From a virus, in IMG/VR virus record IMGVR_UViG_3300010883_000200, positions 1-33,690 of that record: a stretch of DNA of 33,690 nucleotides. One strand, 5' to 3'. Shown here piece after piece: positions 16,113 to 21,834 of the stretch (its first letter is position 1; each line of letters opens with the position of its first letter). The translations under genes and the position numbers were made by a program. Under the pieces are notes generated by a model that was not told the origin of the DNA, searched no databases, and saw only the letters and a program-made list of their open reading frames with translations.

Positions 16113-16260
16113 CTAAGTTCCGCTGACATTTCTTATTATCTTTAGGGCAGGACATAGGTAGCACTATTGAGGAAGTACTACAACTAATAGTTATACTCCC
16201 CAATAGTAATAATGCAAGAGTTTTCTTACTTACTGTAAAAACGCTGTTTAATCTCTCCAC
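16006..16260 (-). CDS. Small lipoprotein-like protein
   Basis: An 84-residue frame with a GTG start. It has a basic N-terminus, a hydrophobic LALLLLGSITIS segment and a Cys at residue 27, which resembles a lipoprotein signal although the lipobox (TIS-C) is not ideal. Three more Cys follow (SCPKD, KKCQRN, LMCSDPD) and a fifth lies near the end. The start overlaps the DUF1127 gene by 35 bp and lacks a clear ribosome site. The 3' half is nested within the start of the next exported protein. Short outer-membrane lipoproteins with overlapping genes can be o-spanins, but the partner order here is not typical. Confidence 0.5.
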   Translation of the reverse strand: MERLNSVFTVSKKTLALLLLGSITISCSTSSIVLPMSCPKDNKKCQRNLDAQTLSYIGQDKAAVQLMCSDPDLRNVIGEDCSSW

Positions 16261-16453
16261 GAGTAATACCCATGTCCTTAAGGTCTTTGTCGCTCAGGTT
16301 GTTAATCAACCAGAAGTCTGCTCTAAGTTGTTGTGCTTTAGAAATAGAAGCACCTAAGTCTGAGAAGAACTTAAATAGTGCTTTGAATAGGGTCTTAACT
16401 ATCTTTGTAGTTTTAACTCTAAACTTGCTGTGGTAGTTATATACTAGTTCCAT
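16226..16453 (-). CDS. DUF1127 family small protein
   Basis: A 75-residue basic protein. The C-terminal motif NNLSDKDLKDMGITRGEI (about 51-68) is the classic DUF1127 signature (LsDxxLxDiGitRgxi), a family of small Arg/Lys-rich proteins abundant in Alphaproteobacteria. Some members bind RNA and affect mRNA or sRNA turnover and stress or nutrient responses. The N-terminal half (KTTKIVKTLFKALFKFF) is amphipathic and basic. Preceded by a 92-bp gap with palindromes, so it may have its own promoter. Its presence in a phage suggests host capture and a role in modulating host RNA. Confidence 0.85.
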   Translation of the reverse strand: MELVYNYHSKFRVKTTKIVKTLFKALFKFFSDLGASISKAQQLRADFWLINNLSDKDLKDMGITRGEIKQRFYSK

Positions 16454-16464
16454 TGTGGATCTCC

Positions 16465-16511
16465 ATGTGTGTTATGTCTTTGTTAGACTCACACATAGTT
16501 ATATCTATAAC
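16465..16511 (-). promoter_or_regulatory. Hairpin and palindrome upstream of the DUF1127 gene
   Basis: ATGTGTG (16465-16471) pairs with CACACAT (16490-16496), extended inside by GTC/GAC. Next to it is a perfect 6-2-6 palindrome GTTATA-TC-TATAAC (16498-16511). They fill most of the 92-bp gap before the gene. Either could be an operator or part of a promoter; no convincing -35/-10 pair was found. Confidence 0.4.
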
Positions 16512-16545
16512 GTACTAGTTTACCTCATCTAAGTTTGCATACCCG

Positions 16546-16905
16546 CTACCCAATAGGCACAAACGTTTCTGTAACTGTAATGATAGTATCAATATGACCA
16601 GCGGTTGTAGGCTGTACCTGTATCTTATCTCCAGGTTGTAGCACTAGGTCTATATTGTTAAAGCTTATGTAGTCATTAGCGCCTAAACTCTTACCACTCA
16701 AGAAGTGAGAAGTATAAGTATCAGCAGCAACATACCACTCAACGTCTACAGAGTTAGTACTACCCCCACCATTAACTACATGAATGAAGGTACACTCTGC
16801 TACACAGTTAGGAGGACAAGTATATATAACTTCAACAGCGTTGGTACTGTTGTGACCATACACAGACTTCATCCGTGATGGCTTGCCCTGATTAACTATA
16901 GACAT
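16546..16905 (-). CDS. Small beta-rich protein, possible virion decoration
   Basis: A 119-residue protein with alternating hydrophobic strands (VEVIYTCPPNCVAECTFIHV, then VDVEWYVAAD and DLVLQPGDKIQVQ). It resembles short Ig-like or jelly-roll structural proteins of marine phages; the LxPGDxIxV turn is common in them. Three Cys sit close together (TCPPNCVAEC). Its start overlaps the stop of the upstream 103-residue gene by one base. Role inferred, not shown. Confidence 0.55.
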   Translation of the reverse strand: MSIVNQGKPSRMKSVYGHNSTNAVEVIYTCPPNCVAECTFIHVVNGGGSTNSVDVEWYVAADTYTSHFLSGKSLGANDYISFNNIDLVLQPGDKIQVQPTTAGHIDTIITVTETFVPIG

Positions 16906-17216
16906 TACTCGTCAACCCATGCTTCATTTTCAGGAGTACTAGGATCATCCTTAACGTAGTGACCTTTATCAGTACGAGCACGCTTCTTGCCCTTAGGTGC
17001 TATAACCTTCTTAGTAACCTTAGCAAGCTTAGACAGTAGAGGCGCTTCATCCTGTTCAATACAGATAGCTGTAACGTTAGGGTCTTTACTCTGTACGTTG
17101 CCATAGTTGTCTTCACCAGCTGATTGGTTGCCCATAGAGTCCCATACGTAGCCATACTCATCTACACGGTAGCCTGCAGCCTCTAAGGCAGTCTGATACT
17201 TCTGATAGTACTTCAT
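16905..17216 (-). CDS. Hypothetical phage protein with basic tail
   Basis: A 103-residue protein, acidic and Tyr-rich at the N-terminus (MKYYQKYQTALEAAGYRVDE), with a basic linker (KKVIAPKGKKRARTDKGHYV) and an acidic end DDPSTPENEAWVDE. The KGHYVKDDPSTPxNEAW ending is a recurrent C-terminal module in marine phages. Function unknown. It is translationally coupled to the following 119-residue gene. Confidence 0.65.
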   Translation of the reverse strand: MKYYQKYQTALEAAGYRVDEYGYVWDSMGNQSAGEDNYGNVQSKDPNVTAICIEQDEAPLLSKLAKVTKKVIAPKGKKRARTDKGHYVKDDPSTPENEAWVDE

Positions 17217-17219
17217 GTT

Positions 17220-17288
17220 CTATTTACCCTTCTTGGTAGTGTCGTCCTTACACGTACACTTTCCATCATTGCATTGCTTACAACTCAT
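17220..17288 (-). CDS. 22-residue cysteine-rich peptide
   Basis: MSCKQCNDGKCTCKDDTTKK plus GK. The ATG overlaps the previous gene's TGA (ATGA), the same coupling used throughout this cluster. Four Cys in CxxC...CxC spacing could bind one metal. No strong ribosome site of its own, so expression would rely on coupling. Confidence 0.45.
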   Translation of the reverse strand: MSCKQCNDGKCTCKDDTTKKGK

Positions 17289-17440
17289 TTCTTTACTGCT
17301 TTCTTTAAGTCTTTAAGATGTACAAGTTTCTTAGAGGAGCTACTCATTTTAGCACCCGTCATGAGCTTTCCATCAGGATGCTTGTGGGTCTTACCTGTCC
17401 ACTCTTTACCGTCTGCAGTGTAATGCTTTACGCCCTTCAT
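17285..17440 (-). CDS. 51-residue basic phage protein
   Basis: MKGVKHYTADGKEWTGKTHK at the start, then HPDGKLMTGAKMSSSSKK and a Lys-rich end. The H-x-DGKLMTGAKM segment is recurrent in small basic proteins of marine phages. The ATG overlaps the upstream stop (ATGA) and its TGA overlaps the next ATG. Role unknown; the basic composition suggests nucleic-acid or virion association. Confidence 0.65.
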   Translation of the reverse strand: MKGVKHYTADGKEWTGKTHKHPDGKLMTGAKMSSSSKKLVHLKDLKKAVKK

Positions 17441-17586
17441 GGTTTCTTTTTAACCTTTGCTGTCTTAGATGCTGCCTTAAAGTTAGCTGCAGTAGGGGCA
17501 CCCATGCTTCCGGGCTTACGCATTGTTTCTTTGCTACCAGCTGCAATACGAGCTTTCTTAGCGTGTATGTTTTTATATAGAGACAT
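17437..17586 (-). CDS. 49-residue basic phage protein
   Basis: MSLYKNIHAKKARIAAGSKE, then TMRKPGSMGAPTAANFKAAS and a Lys-rich end. The SLYKNIHAKKxRIAAGS start and MRKPGxxGAPTA middle are widely shared among small proteins of cyanophages and related marine phages. AGGAAG ribosome site before the ATG. Stop overlaps the next start by 4 bases. Function unknown. Confidence 0.75.
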   Translation of the reverse strand: MSLYKNIHAKKARIAAGSKETMRKPGSMGAPTAANFKAASKTAKVKKKP

Positions 17587-17588
17587 AC

Positions 17589-17759
17589 TTACTTCCTTAA
17601 ACTTGGAGGGCATTGCATCTCAGGCCATACCCAGTGACGTTCTATACTAAACTGATTAGTAGGGTGCTGATACTTGCACACCTTAACATACGTAGATGGT
17701 GGCTGACCTTGGAAGTACACCATAGCAAAACCTACATGTACAAGTAACCAAGTTACCAC
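17589..17759 (-). CDS. Small membrane-type peptide, GTG start
   Basis: A 56-residue frame that fills the gap exactly between two coupled genes. Its GTG lies inside the stop region of the 92-residue gene and its TAA ends 2 bases before the next ATG. The N-terminus is hydrophobic (VVTWLLVHVGFAMVYF), then a polar part with two Cys. An in-frame ATG at codon 13 would remove the hydrophobic segment. The fit to the gene spacing is the main evidence. Confidence 0.5.
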   Translation of the reverse strand: MVTWLLVHVGFAMVYFQGQPPSTYVKVCKYQHPTNQFSIERHWVWPEMQCPPSLRK

Positions 17760-18031
17760 TTAACCTTGTCAGCCCAGTATGCTGCACTCATCTTACCCTT
17801 AGAGATATTCTTACCGTGCCTAGCCTTAAAGCTTTTACGCTTAGCCTTCATGCGGTCAGATTCACCCTCCTTGGGTTTACCTGCTGTGGAGGCTCCCTGC
17901 TCACCAAAGCGGATGAGCTTAATGGTGTCACCCTCCTTGGCAAGTACAGCGTGGGACTTATCCGGGTGCTTAGGTGTACGCTTTGGCTTGTTATAACCTG
18001 CAAATGTTTCACCCCTGTATTCTACTGTCAT
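17753..18031 (-). CDS. Conserved basic marine-phage protein
   Basis: A 92-residue protein with the highly recurrent pattern KxPxHPxKSHxVLxKEG...IRFGxQG and ending KSFKARHGKNISKGKMSAAY then WADKVKW. It is a common companion of a small HNH protein in marine phages and plasmids, encoded directly downstream of it here as well (4-base overlap). Biochemical role unknown; the Arg/Lys-rich second half suggests DNA binding. Confidence 0.8.
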   Translation of the reverse strand: MTVEYRGETFAGYNKPKRTPKHPDKSHAVLAKEGDTIKLIRFGEQGASTAGKPKEGESDRMKAKRKSFKARHGKNISKGKMSAAYWADKVKW

Positions 18032-18315
18032 GCCTTACCTGCGTTCTTGTTACGAGGATAGCTTCTGTTAGAGCTTGCAGACTGTACACGTAAGTTAGAC
18101 TTAGCATTGTTACGAGGATTACCGTCCTTATGATCAACATCCTTACCGTCACCCTTAGATACCATACCACCCTTTTCCATAGCATAACGTGCCTTCTTAC
18201 GAGCACGGTTGTCTGCCATACGCTTAGGGGACTTGTCGTACTTACCTTCACCACTCATGGTGTAGTTACGTTTAGCCTTAGTAGGCTTAGCGGGGGTCTT
18301 CTTTGGAGCTTTCAT
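18028..18315 (-). CDS. Small HNH-type endonuclease-like protein
   Basis: A 95-residue, very basic protein. The second half has DVDHKDGNPRNNAKSNLRV (59-77) followed by SSNRSYPRN, the DHxdgNpxNNxxxNLR core of HNH proteins. The first half is a Lys/Arg/Pro tail. It may help terminase cleavage as phage HNH proteins do, or act as a DNA-binding remnant. GGAAGAGG ribosome site supports the ATG; 29 bp overlap with the upstream gene. Confidence 0.72.
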   Translation of the reverse strand: MKAPKKTPAKPTKAKRNYTMSGEGKYDKSPKRMADNRARKKARYAMEKGGMVSKGDGKDVDHKDGNPRNNAKSNLRVQSASSNRSYPRNKNAGKA

Positions 18316-18565
18316 AGGGCCTCTTCCTATCAGGGTCTAATACGTCATGTCTGGTCAACATACCTTCAAGGTACATACAGCGCTCTACGTAATCTAAGGT
18401 CAACTCTTTATCAGGGAATACAGATCGTAGATGCTCTCTAACGTAGAACACGTCACTACGAGGGATATGTACACGTGAGAAAGCTCTAACATCATTAGTA
18501 GCTAATGCAGAGTAGAACTCTTCTAATACGGAATCGGATGCATATAGTTGTATGCGTTTAGACAT
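18287..18565 (-). CDS. Hypothetical phage protein, first of the leftward operon
   Basis: A 92-residue protein from the ATG (MSKRIQLYASDSVLEEF); a GTG four codons earlier (18577) is possible. It has helical, charged composition with VRAFSRVHIPRSDVFYVREH and ends DRKRPYESSKEDPR. No known motif. It is the first gene after the palindrome-repeat region, so that region is its probable promoter or control site. Confidence 0.6.
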   Translation of the reverse strand: MSKRIQLYASDSVLEEFYSALATNDVRAFSRVHIPRSDVFYVREHLRSVFPDKELTLDYVERCMYLEGMLTRHDVLDPDRKRPYESSKEDPR

Positions 18566-18577
18566 AAGAGTCAACAC

Positions 18578-19054
18578 TTTTATTACTTTAAGGGGGAAAA
18601 AGTGGTACGTGCCGCAAACTACATATGAGGAGAGTGAGGAGAGAGTAGCTACATAGAGTGAAGCACGTACCAGGTTGTTGTAACATTATTATTGTACTGA
18701 GGGAGGATGTTACAAGAACTAGTCTACTACATTAGAATATGGACTACAAGAGGCTATTGTTACTATTTTGTAATATAGAGTAGCTACTCTTCTTCTTATT
18801 ACTTGTATAGAGTTACTACTATAGAGTAGCTACTCTTCCTCTTCCACTGACCTTAATGTAACAACTCTTATATAGAGTAGCTACTCTTCTTATTTATTAC
18901 TTGTATTTAGTTATTACTAAGAATGTAGCTACTCTCTACTACTACTACGTAGTTATAGCTAAAGAAAGTACCCCCACAACCCCCTAAATGAATAATCGTA
19001 CACTTTATTCTACATTGTGATGTAATTGTAACATACTGTAACATTCCGTGATCA
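18578..19054. other. 477-bp non-coding region with palindrome array
   Basis: No credible gene. AT-rich with polypyrimidine runs. It lies between the leftward small-gene operon and the HNH gene's 3' end, and contains the GAGTAGCTACTC repeats listed separately, a TACTACGTAGTT near-palindrome (about 18942-18953) and a C-rich stretch (18970-18987). Probably promoter/operator DNA for the leftward late genes. Confidence 0.7.
18643..18934. repeat. Array of GAGTAGCTACTC palindromes, ~48-bp spacing
   Basis: Perfect 12-bp palindromes at 18778-18789, 18824-18835 and 18875-18886. Partial copies are at 18643-18652 and 18925-18934, with a weaker one near 18809-18820. Centres of the main copies are 46 and 51 bp apart. 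Each full copy is preceded by (T)ATA and followed by TTC(T/C)TCTT or TTCTTATTTA, so the true unit is about 50 bp. Such regular symmetric sites suggest binding by a dimeric regulator or a phage-specific promoter element. Confidence 0.75.
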
Positions 19055-19792
19055 CTATTTCCACCCATCATAAGTATTACTCTTAGAGATGTTCTCTTTA
19101 GCTCCAACTACACGTAAGTTCCAGGGAACGTGTAACCCACAGACGTTTTTGCCTTTTAGCGGTACTATATGATCTACGTGGTATTCCACACCTGTAGAGA
19201 CACTACGGTCACGCATACGCTCATATGTATCTACTATCTGTTGTTTCTGTTCAGTGGTTAGCCATTTAGGTGTAGCTTGCTTGCTGCGTCTATCGCGCAG
19301 TGCTTTTCTTTTCTTCTTTGCTTTTTTACCATTAGTTGTGCTTTCATAGTAGTTGTTATTAATACGTCTGCATGTCTTACACCAAGAGTAGGTTGTTTTA
19401 TAGGTACTACCGTCTTTACGTTTACGATTTCGTGTATGAAACCTAGCTAGTTCTAAATCTTTACTACACTTGCCACAGGTTTTAATATTGGCAATGAGAA
19501 AATCTATACGATCTTGCTCTGCTTTTTTGCATGCCTTAAAATATGCAGCATTCCACTTAGTTTTACCTAGCTCCTCTTTTTCTGCAGGAGAAAGCTTCGG
19601 TTTACGTACACTTTTTAGGTATTCCTCCCGTTTTAAGCCTGTTTTATAGGATTTTCTACTATTATATTCATTTATGTAGGATTTTCTACAGTCCTTACAC
19701 CTCCCTGTCGGAACCTGATCACCCTTAGTATTCCGTATTTTGTCGAACTCATGCAATTCTTTTGTTGCATTACATACTGTACAGCTTTTCAT
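19055..19792 (-). CDS. HNH endonuclease with two zinc-ribbon motifs
   Basis: A 245-residue basic protein. Zinc-type Cys pairs lie at C4/C7-C32/C35 and C106/C109-C138/C141. The C-terminal HNH nuclease domain has [13 protein letters not shown] (204-216; H205, D207, H208), WNLRVV (N225) and NISKSN (234-239). This is the layout of free-standing phage HNH or homing endonucleases. It has a strong AAAGGAGATACCT ribosome site and stands alone between two non-coding regions, consistent with a mobile, independently inserted gene. A TGATCAC site overlaps its stop region. Confidence 0.85.
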   Translation of the reverse strand: MKSCTVCNATKELHEFDKIRNTKGDQVPTGRCKDCRKSYINEYNSRKSYKTGLKREEYLKSVRKPKLSPAEKEELGKTKWNAAYFKACKKAEQDRIDFLIANIKTCGKCSKDLELARFHTRNRKRKDGSTYKTTYSWCKTCRRINNNYYESTTNGKKAKKKRKALRDRRSKQATPKWLTTEQKQQIVDTYERMRDRSVSTGVEYHVDHIVPLKGKNVCGLHVPWNLRVVGAKENISKSNTYDGWK

Positions 19793-20112
19793 AGGTATCT
19801 CCTTTATTATATAGAGTTATACACTATGTATATGTATTTGTAAAGGGGTGTGTCACAAACTAAAAAACCACTTCTGTGTATTTGTAGGTGTACGTACTAC
19901 CCCACACCCCCCAGTGGTGCATGCGCGCCCCCTCTTTTATAAGGTACGATGAGGCTAGAGCCATATAAATAAGGGTTTTTGTATCGTCTCCCCTCCCCTG
20001 CCCTACAAATAAGCCTATACTATAATAGGTAAAGTATTGTTTTTGCTACATATTACAACTGATTGTTAGTCAGTAGTATTGCACAATAGGTTTCCGCCCT
20101 ACCCTATCCCCC

Positions 20113-20167
20113 TTGTGATCACAAAATGCCACCTAGCCGAGCAAGTACCCATAACAATGTGATCACA
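20113..20167. promoter_or_regulatory. Two TGTGATCACA operator-like palindromes
   Basis: Perfect 10-bp palindromes at 20114-20123 (12 bp with flanks, TTGTGATCACAA) and 20158-20167. Centres are 44 bp apart, about four helical turns, as expected for cooperative binding by a dimeric repressor or a CRP/FNR-like host regulator. A shorter GTGATCAC lies at 19048-19055. Confidence 0.55.
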
Positions 20168-20213
20168 ACTAATACCGCTCTATATGTGAGACTTGTTGAT
20201 GTAGCAATAACAT

Positions 20214-20257
20214 ATTCAAGTCCTGGAATGTATTACTATACATGCAACAACTTGAAT
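20214..20257. repeat. Symmetric nested inverted repeat (44 bp)
   Basis: Outer arms ATTCAAGT (20214-20221) and ACTTGAAT (20250-20257); inner arms ATGTAT (20228-20233) and ATACAT (20238-20243). Inner and outer arms share exactly one axis, with 6-base spacers on both sides and a TACT centre. The exact symmetry suggests a protein-binding site for a tetramer or two dimers, or a cruciform/hairpin. Confidence 0.6.
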
Positions 20258-20274
20258 GTGATACATCCTCCTAG

Positions 20275-20357
20275 TTGATAATGGTTCTCATATATTCCTG
20301 AGAGTGAAATCCAGCTAGAAAACCTCATTTCAGCGATTAGTTGCGAACCATTATCAA
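20275..20357. repeat. 13-bp inverted repeat with inner 6-bp repeat
   Basis: TTGATAATGGTTC (20275-20287) and GAACCATTATCAA (20345-20357) are perfect complements 57 bases apart. Inside are TGAAAT (20305-20310) and ATTTCA (20327-20332). It could be a replication-origin hairpin, a bidirectional terminator, or recombinase binding arms. It starts 17 bp after the nested dyad. Confidence 0.6.
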
Positions 20358-20519
20358 TCACACAGGCAATGTGCGGCGTTTCTAGTGGGGGGAAACTTTC
20401 TGCGACTTGCGACCTACTGGCCCCATGAAACATTCCAGCGGCTCTAAAACCAGCTTCTACGTTCATATTCAGCTTATTGCATATGGCTATCAATACGGTG
20501 ATAAATGGCCCCAAATAGA

Positions 20520-20579
20520 GCCTATATAAGTAGTGTAAAAAAGATGTGATTTTCCTGCCTATATAAGTAGTGTAAAAAA
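20520..20579. repeat. 23-bp direct repeat, two copies
   Basis: The 23-base unit beginning GCCTATATAAGTAGTG and ending in an A run occurs at 20520-20542 and 20557-20579, 37 bp apart and identical. AT-rich iteron-like units of this size occur at phage origins; on the minus strand the unit begins TTTTTTACACTAC. Purpose unknown. Confidence 0.65.
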
Positions 20580-20661
20580 CCATTGATGTTTTACATACTG
20601 GCACAAGCCATTGTGTCTTATTTGTCACTCAATTATTCTTATGGTAAAAACATGCATCTTT

Positions 20662-20690
20662 TTTACTTGCCAATCATTCCGATTTAATAT
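20662..20690 (+). promoter_or_regulatory. Possible sigma70-like promoter for the rightward genes
   Basis: TTTACT (20662-20667), exact 17-base spacer, TAATAT (20685-20690); each hexamer matches consensus at 4 of 6 positions. It points to the rightward operon and lies 110 bp before the structured-RNA candidate. Weak alone, supported mainly by position. Confidence 0.3.
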
Positions 20691-20799
20691 CTAAGTTGTT
20701 ACATCAAACAGGCAGTGAAGAGACTGACCACGTTATTTGAAAATAAATAGACTGAACCCACCTAGGCCAAGCGCCGATAATGGTAGTTAATACATTCAG

Positions 20800-20898
20800 T
20801 AGGGTAAGGGCGAAACATGCTACGGCATGCGCCAAAGAGACAAGAGGTTACGCAATAGACTGTTTCAGCAATGCGCTCGATCTTTAAAGCTTACCCTA
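20800..20898 (+). ncRNA. Structured leader RNA candidate (three-way-junction-like)
   Basis: A 9-bp outer stem TAGGGTAAG (20800-20808) with CTTACCCTA (20890-20898) encloses two arms. Arm one: GGCG/CGCC plus CATGC/GCATG separated by an AAA bulge and capped by TACG, a C(UACG)G tetraloop (20809-20833), stacked directly on the outer stem. Arm two: AAAGA (20834-20838) with TCTTT (20881-20885) and inner CGCA/TGCG (20851-20854, 20872-20875). It ends 31 bases before the first rightward gene's ATG. It could be a cis-regulatory leader or a free small RNA. No known class was recognised. Confidence 0.55.
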
Positions 20899-20929
20899 TC
20901 AATGTATCAACCAAGCCGGAGATAATAAA

Positions 20930-21139
20930 ATGAAAAACCTAATTGATGCCGTTAAAGCTTTTGCTTGTTCCAACTATGAAAAAGACGGTTGGGACATATT
21001 AGTTGAGTGTTATTCAGATGATGATATTGCTGAATTGATAGGCAATAGAAAAACAATAGATAGCGCGATAAAAGCTTGCCGCAAAGATGTAAAAGAGAGG
21101 GATAGTTGGCGCAAAGAAATAGAGGCAACAGCGTTTTAA
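20930..21139 (+). CDS. Small phage protein, first rightward gene
   Basis: A 69-residue, mostly helical, charged protein (MKNLIDAVKAFACSNYEKDG...). Contains YSDDDIAELIGNRKTIDSAI, reminiscent of small phage early proteins; no enzyme motif. CCGGAGATAATA ribosome site, repeated almost exactly before the gene at 21202. It sits directly after the leader RNA candidate, so any control by that RNA would act first on this gene. Confidence 0.7.
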   Translation: MKNLIDAVKAFACSNYEKDGWDILVECYSDDDIAELIGNRKTIDSAIKACRKDVKERDSWRKEIEATAF

Positions 21140-21183
21140 TATTAACGGTGACACTTTTAATAGTGTCACTTTATAATATTAAC
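21137..21183 (+). promoter_or_regulatory. Hairpin flanked by a direct repeat between two early genes
   Basis: GTGACACT (21148-21155) and AGTGTCAC (21162-21169) form a perfect 8-bp stem with a 6-base loop, followed by TTTATAATATT. It is bracketed by identical TAATATTAAC copies (21137-21146, 21174-21183). It may be an attenuating terminator or RNA-processing signal limiting expression of the downstream gene. Confidence 0.5.
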
Positions 21184-21201
21184 CCAACCGGAGATAATAC
21201 T

Positions 21202-21834
21202 ATGAAAGCCTTTACAATCAAACAAAACCCAAACCTTCCATCAACTATGGGATATGTCAAAAACATCCTTAAGACATACCGAATTGCAACTGTATCAGAT
21301 GTTGCGGATGGTGTGGAATGGTATGATAGAGCCAAGCGCATGGCGGCATGGGTTAGCTTAACGACTGGTGTTGATGAAAAATCAGTTATAGGCGTTTTTG
21401 CTGGCCTATCGCCTAACAATCGTTGGGAGCGCAATTGCAAGGATGGTTTGCGTATGTGTCAGGCATGGGTAAACGGTGAGACTTTGGATGATTTTAAGGT
21501 GTCATGTTACAATAAAATGAAACAGAAAGCTTGGTCCATTCTAGAGGATAACTTGACCGATGATGATGCTATCTTAACCCGTCTCAATGGGCAGAAAATA
21601 CGTTCATTCTACTCTAATATTCGTGGGCTAGATGAGGTGACTATCGATGGTCATGCGCTCAATATCGCAAGGGGCAAGCGCGAAGGCTTAACAAGTGACA
21701 AAACTAACATGGGGAAAAAGCAGTATCGTGAATTGCAAGCGGCATACGTAACGGCAGCTAAGCGCATAAAGATCAAGCCAAGCGAATTGCAAGCAATAAC
21801 TTGGACAACGTGGAAACGCATCCACAACATATAA
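21202..21834 (+). CDS. Conserved phage protein, HhH DNA-glycosylase-like pattern
   Basis: 210 residues from the ATG at 21202, chosen for its CCGGAGATAATA ribosome site; an earlier in-frame start at 21106 would overlap the previous gene. Features: GVFAGLSPNNRWERNCKDG (64-82), NGQKIRSFYSNI (129-140) and TIDGHALNIARG (147-158), ending ITWTTWKRIHNI. The G-x-K-I-x-x-F ... (V/T)-I-D-x-H sequence is reminiscent of helix-hairpin-helix DNA glycosylases, where a conserved D/H follows the hairpin. It could be a base-processing or DNA-binding protein. The family is recurrent in phages but its activity is unproven. Confidence 0.6.
   Translation: MKAFTIKQNPNLPSTMGYVKNILKTYRIATVSDVADGVEWYDRAKRMAAWVSLTTGVDEKSVIGVFAGLSPNNRWERNCKDGLRMCQAWVNGETLDDFKVSCYNKMKQKAWSILEDNLTDDDAILTRLNGQKIRSFYSNIRGLDEVTIDGHALNIARGKREGLTSDKTNMGKKQYRELQAAYVTAAKRIKIKPSELQAITWTTWKRIHNI

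Larger units (their letters stand above)
19793..20929. other. 1.1-kb non-coding hub between divergent gene sets
   Basis: No convincing gene on either strand. The segment separates all leftward from all rightward genes. It contains an 8-bp GGGGTGTG/CACACCCC inverted repeat (19845-19852, 19903-19910), the paired TGTGATCACA sites, a symmetric nested dyad, a 13-bp inverted repeat, a 23-bp direct repeat and an RNA-like fold, each listed separately. Dense repeats plus strand divergence make it the best candidate for early promoters, operators and the replication origin. Confidence 0.75.

Noticed and set aside
18643-18934. CRISPR array
   Set aside because: Repeat is a 12-bp palindrome within imperfect units, spacers are not unique 30-mers of constant length, and no cas gene is present.
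20011-20030. TATAAT at 20021 as a promoter
   Set aside because: No -35-like hexamer at the right distance on either strand.
20367-20500. Host-derived sequence block
   Set aside because: It looks compositionally different from its AT-rich surroundings, but this cannot be judged without a database search.
20236-20628. 130-codon open frame on the minus strand
   Set aside because: GTG start without ribosome site; it runs through the 13-bp inverted repeat and both 23-bp direct repeats, and the protein has no coherent pattern.
19793-20929. tRNA genes or an attP core from a tRNA
   Set aside because: No T-arm GGTTCGA-like sequence with matching acceptor stem found; the best fold (20800-20898) does not fit a cloverleaf.
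21106-21201. Upstream extension of the HhH-like gene to 21106
   Set aside because: It would overlap the preceding gene and run through the hairpin; the ATG at 21202 has the conserved ribosome site.
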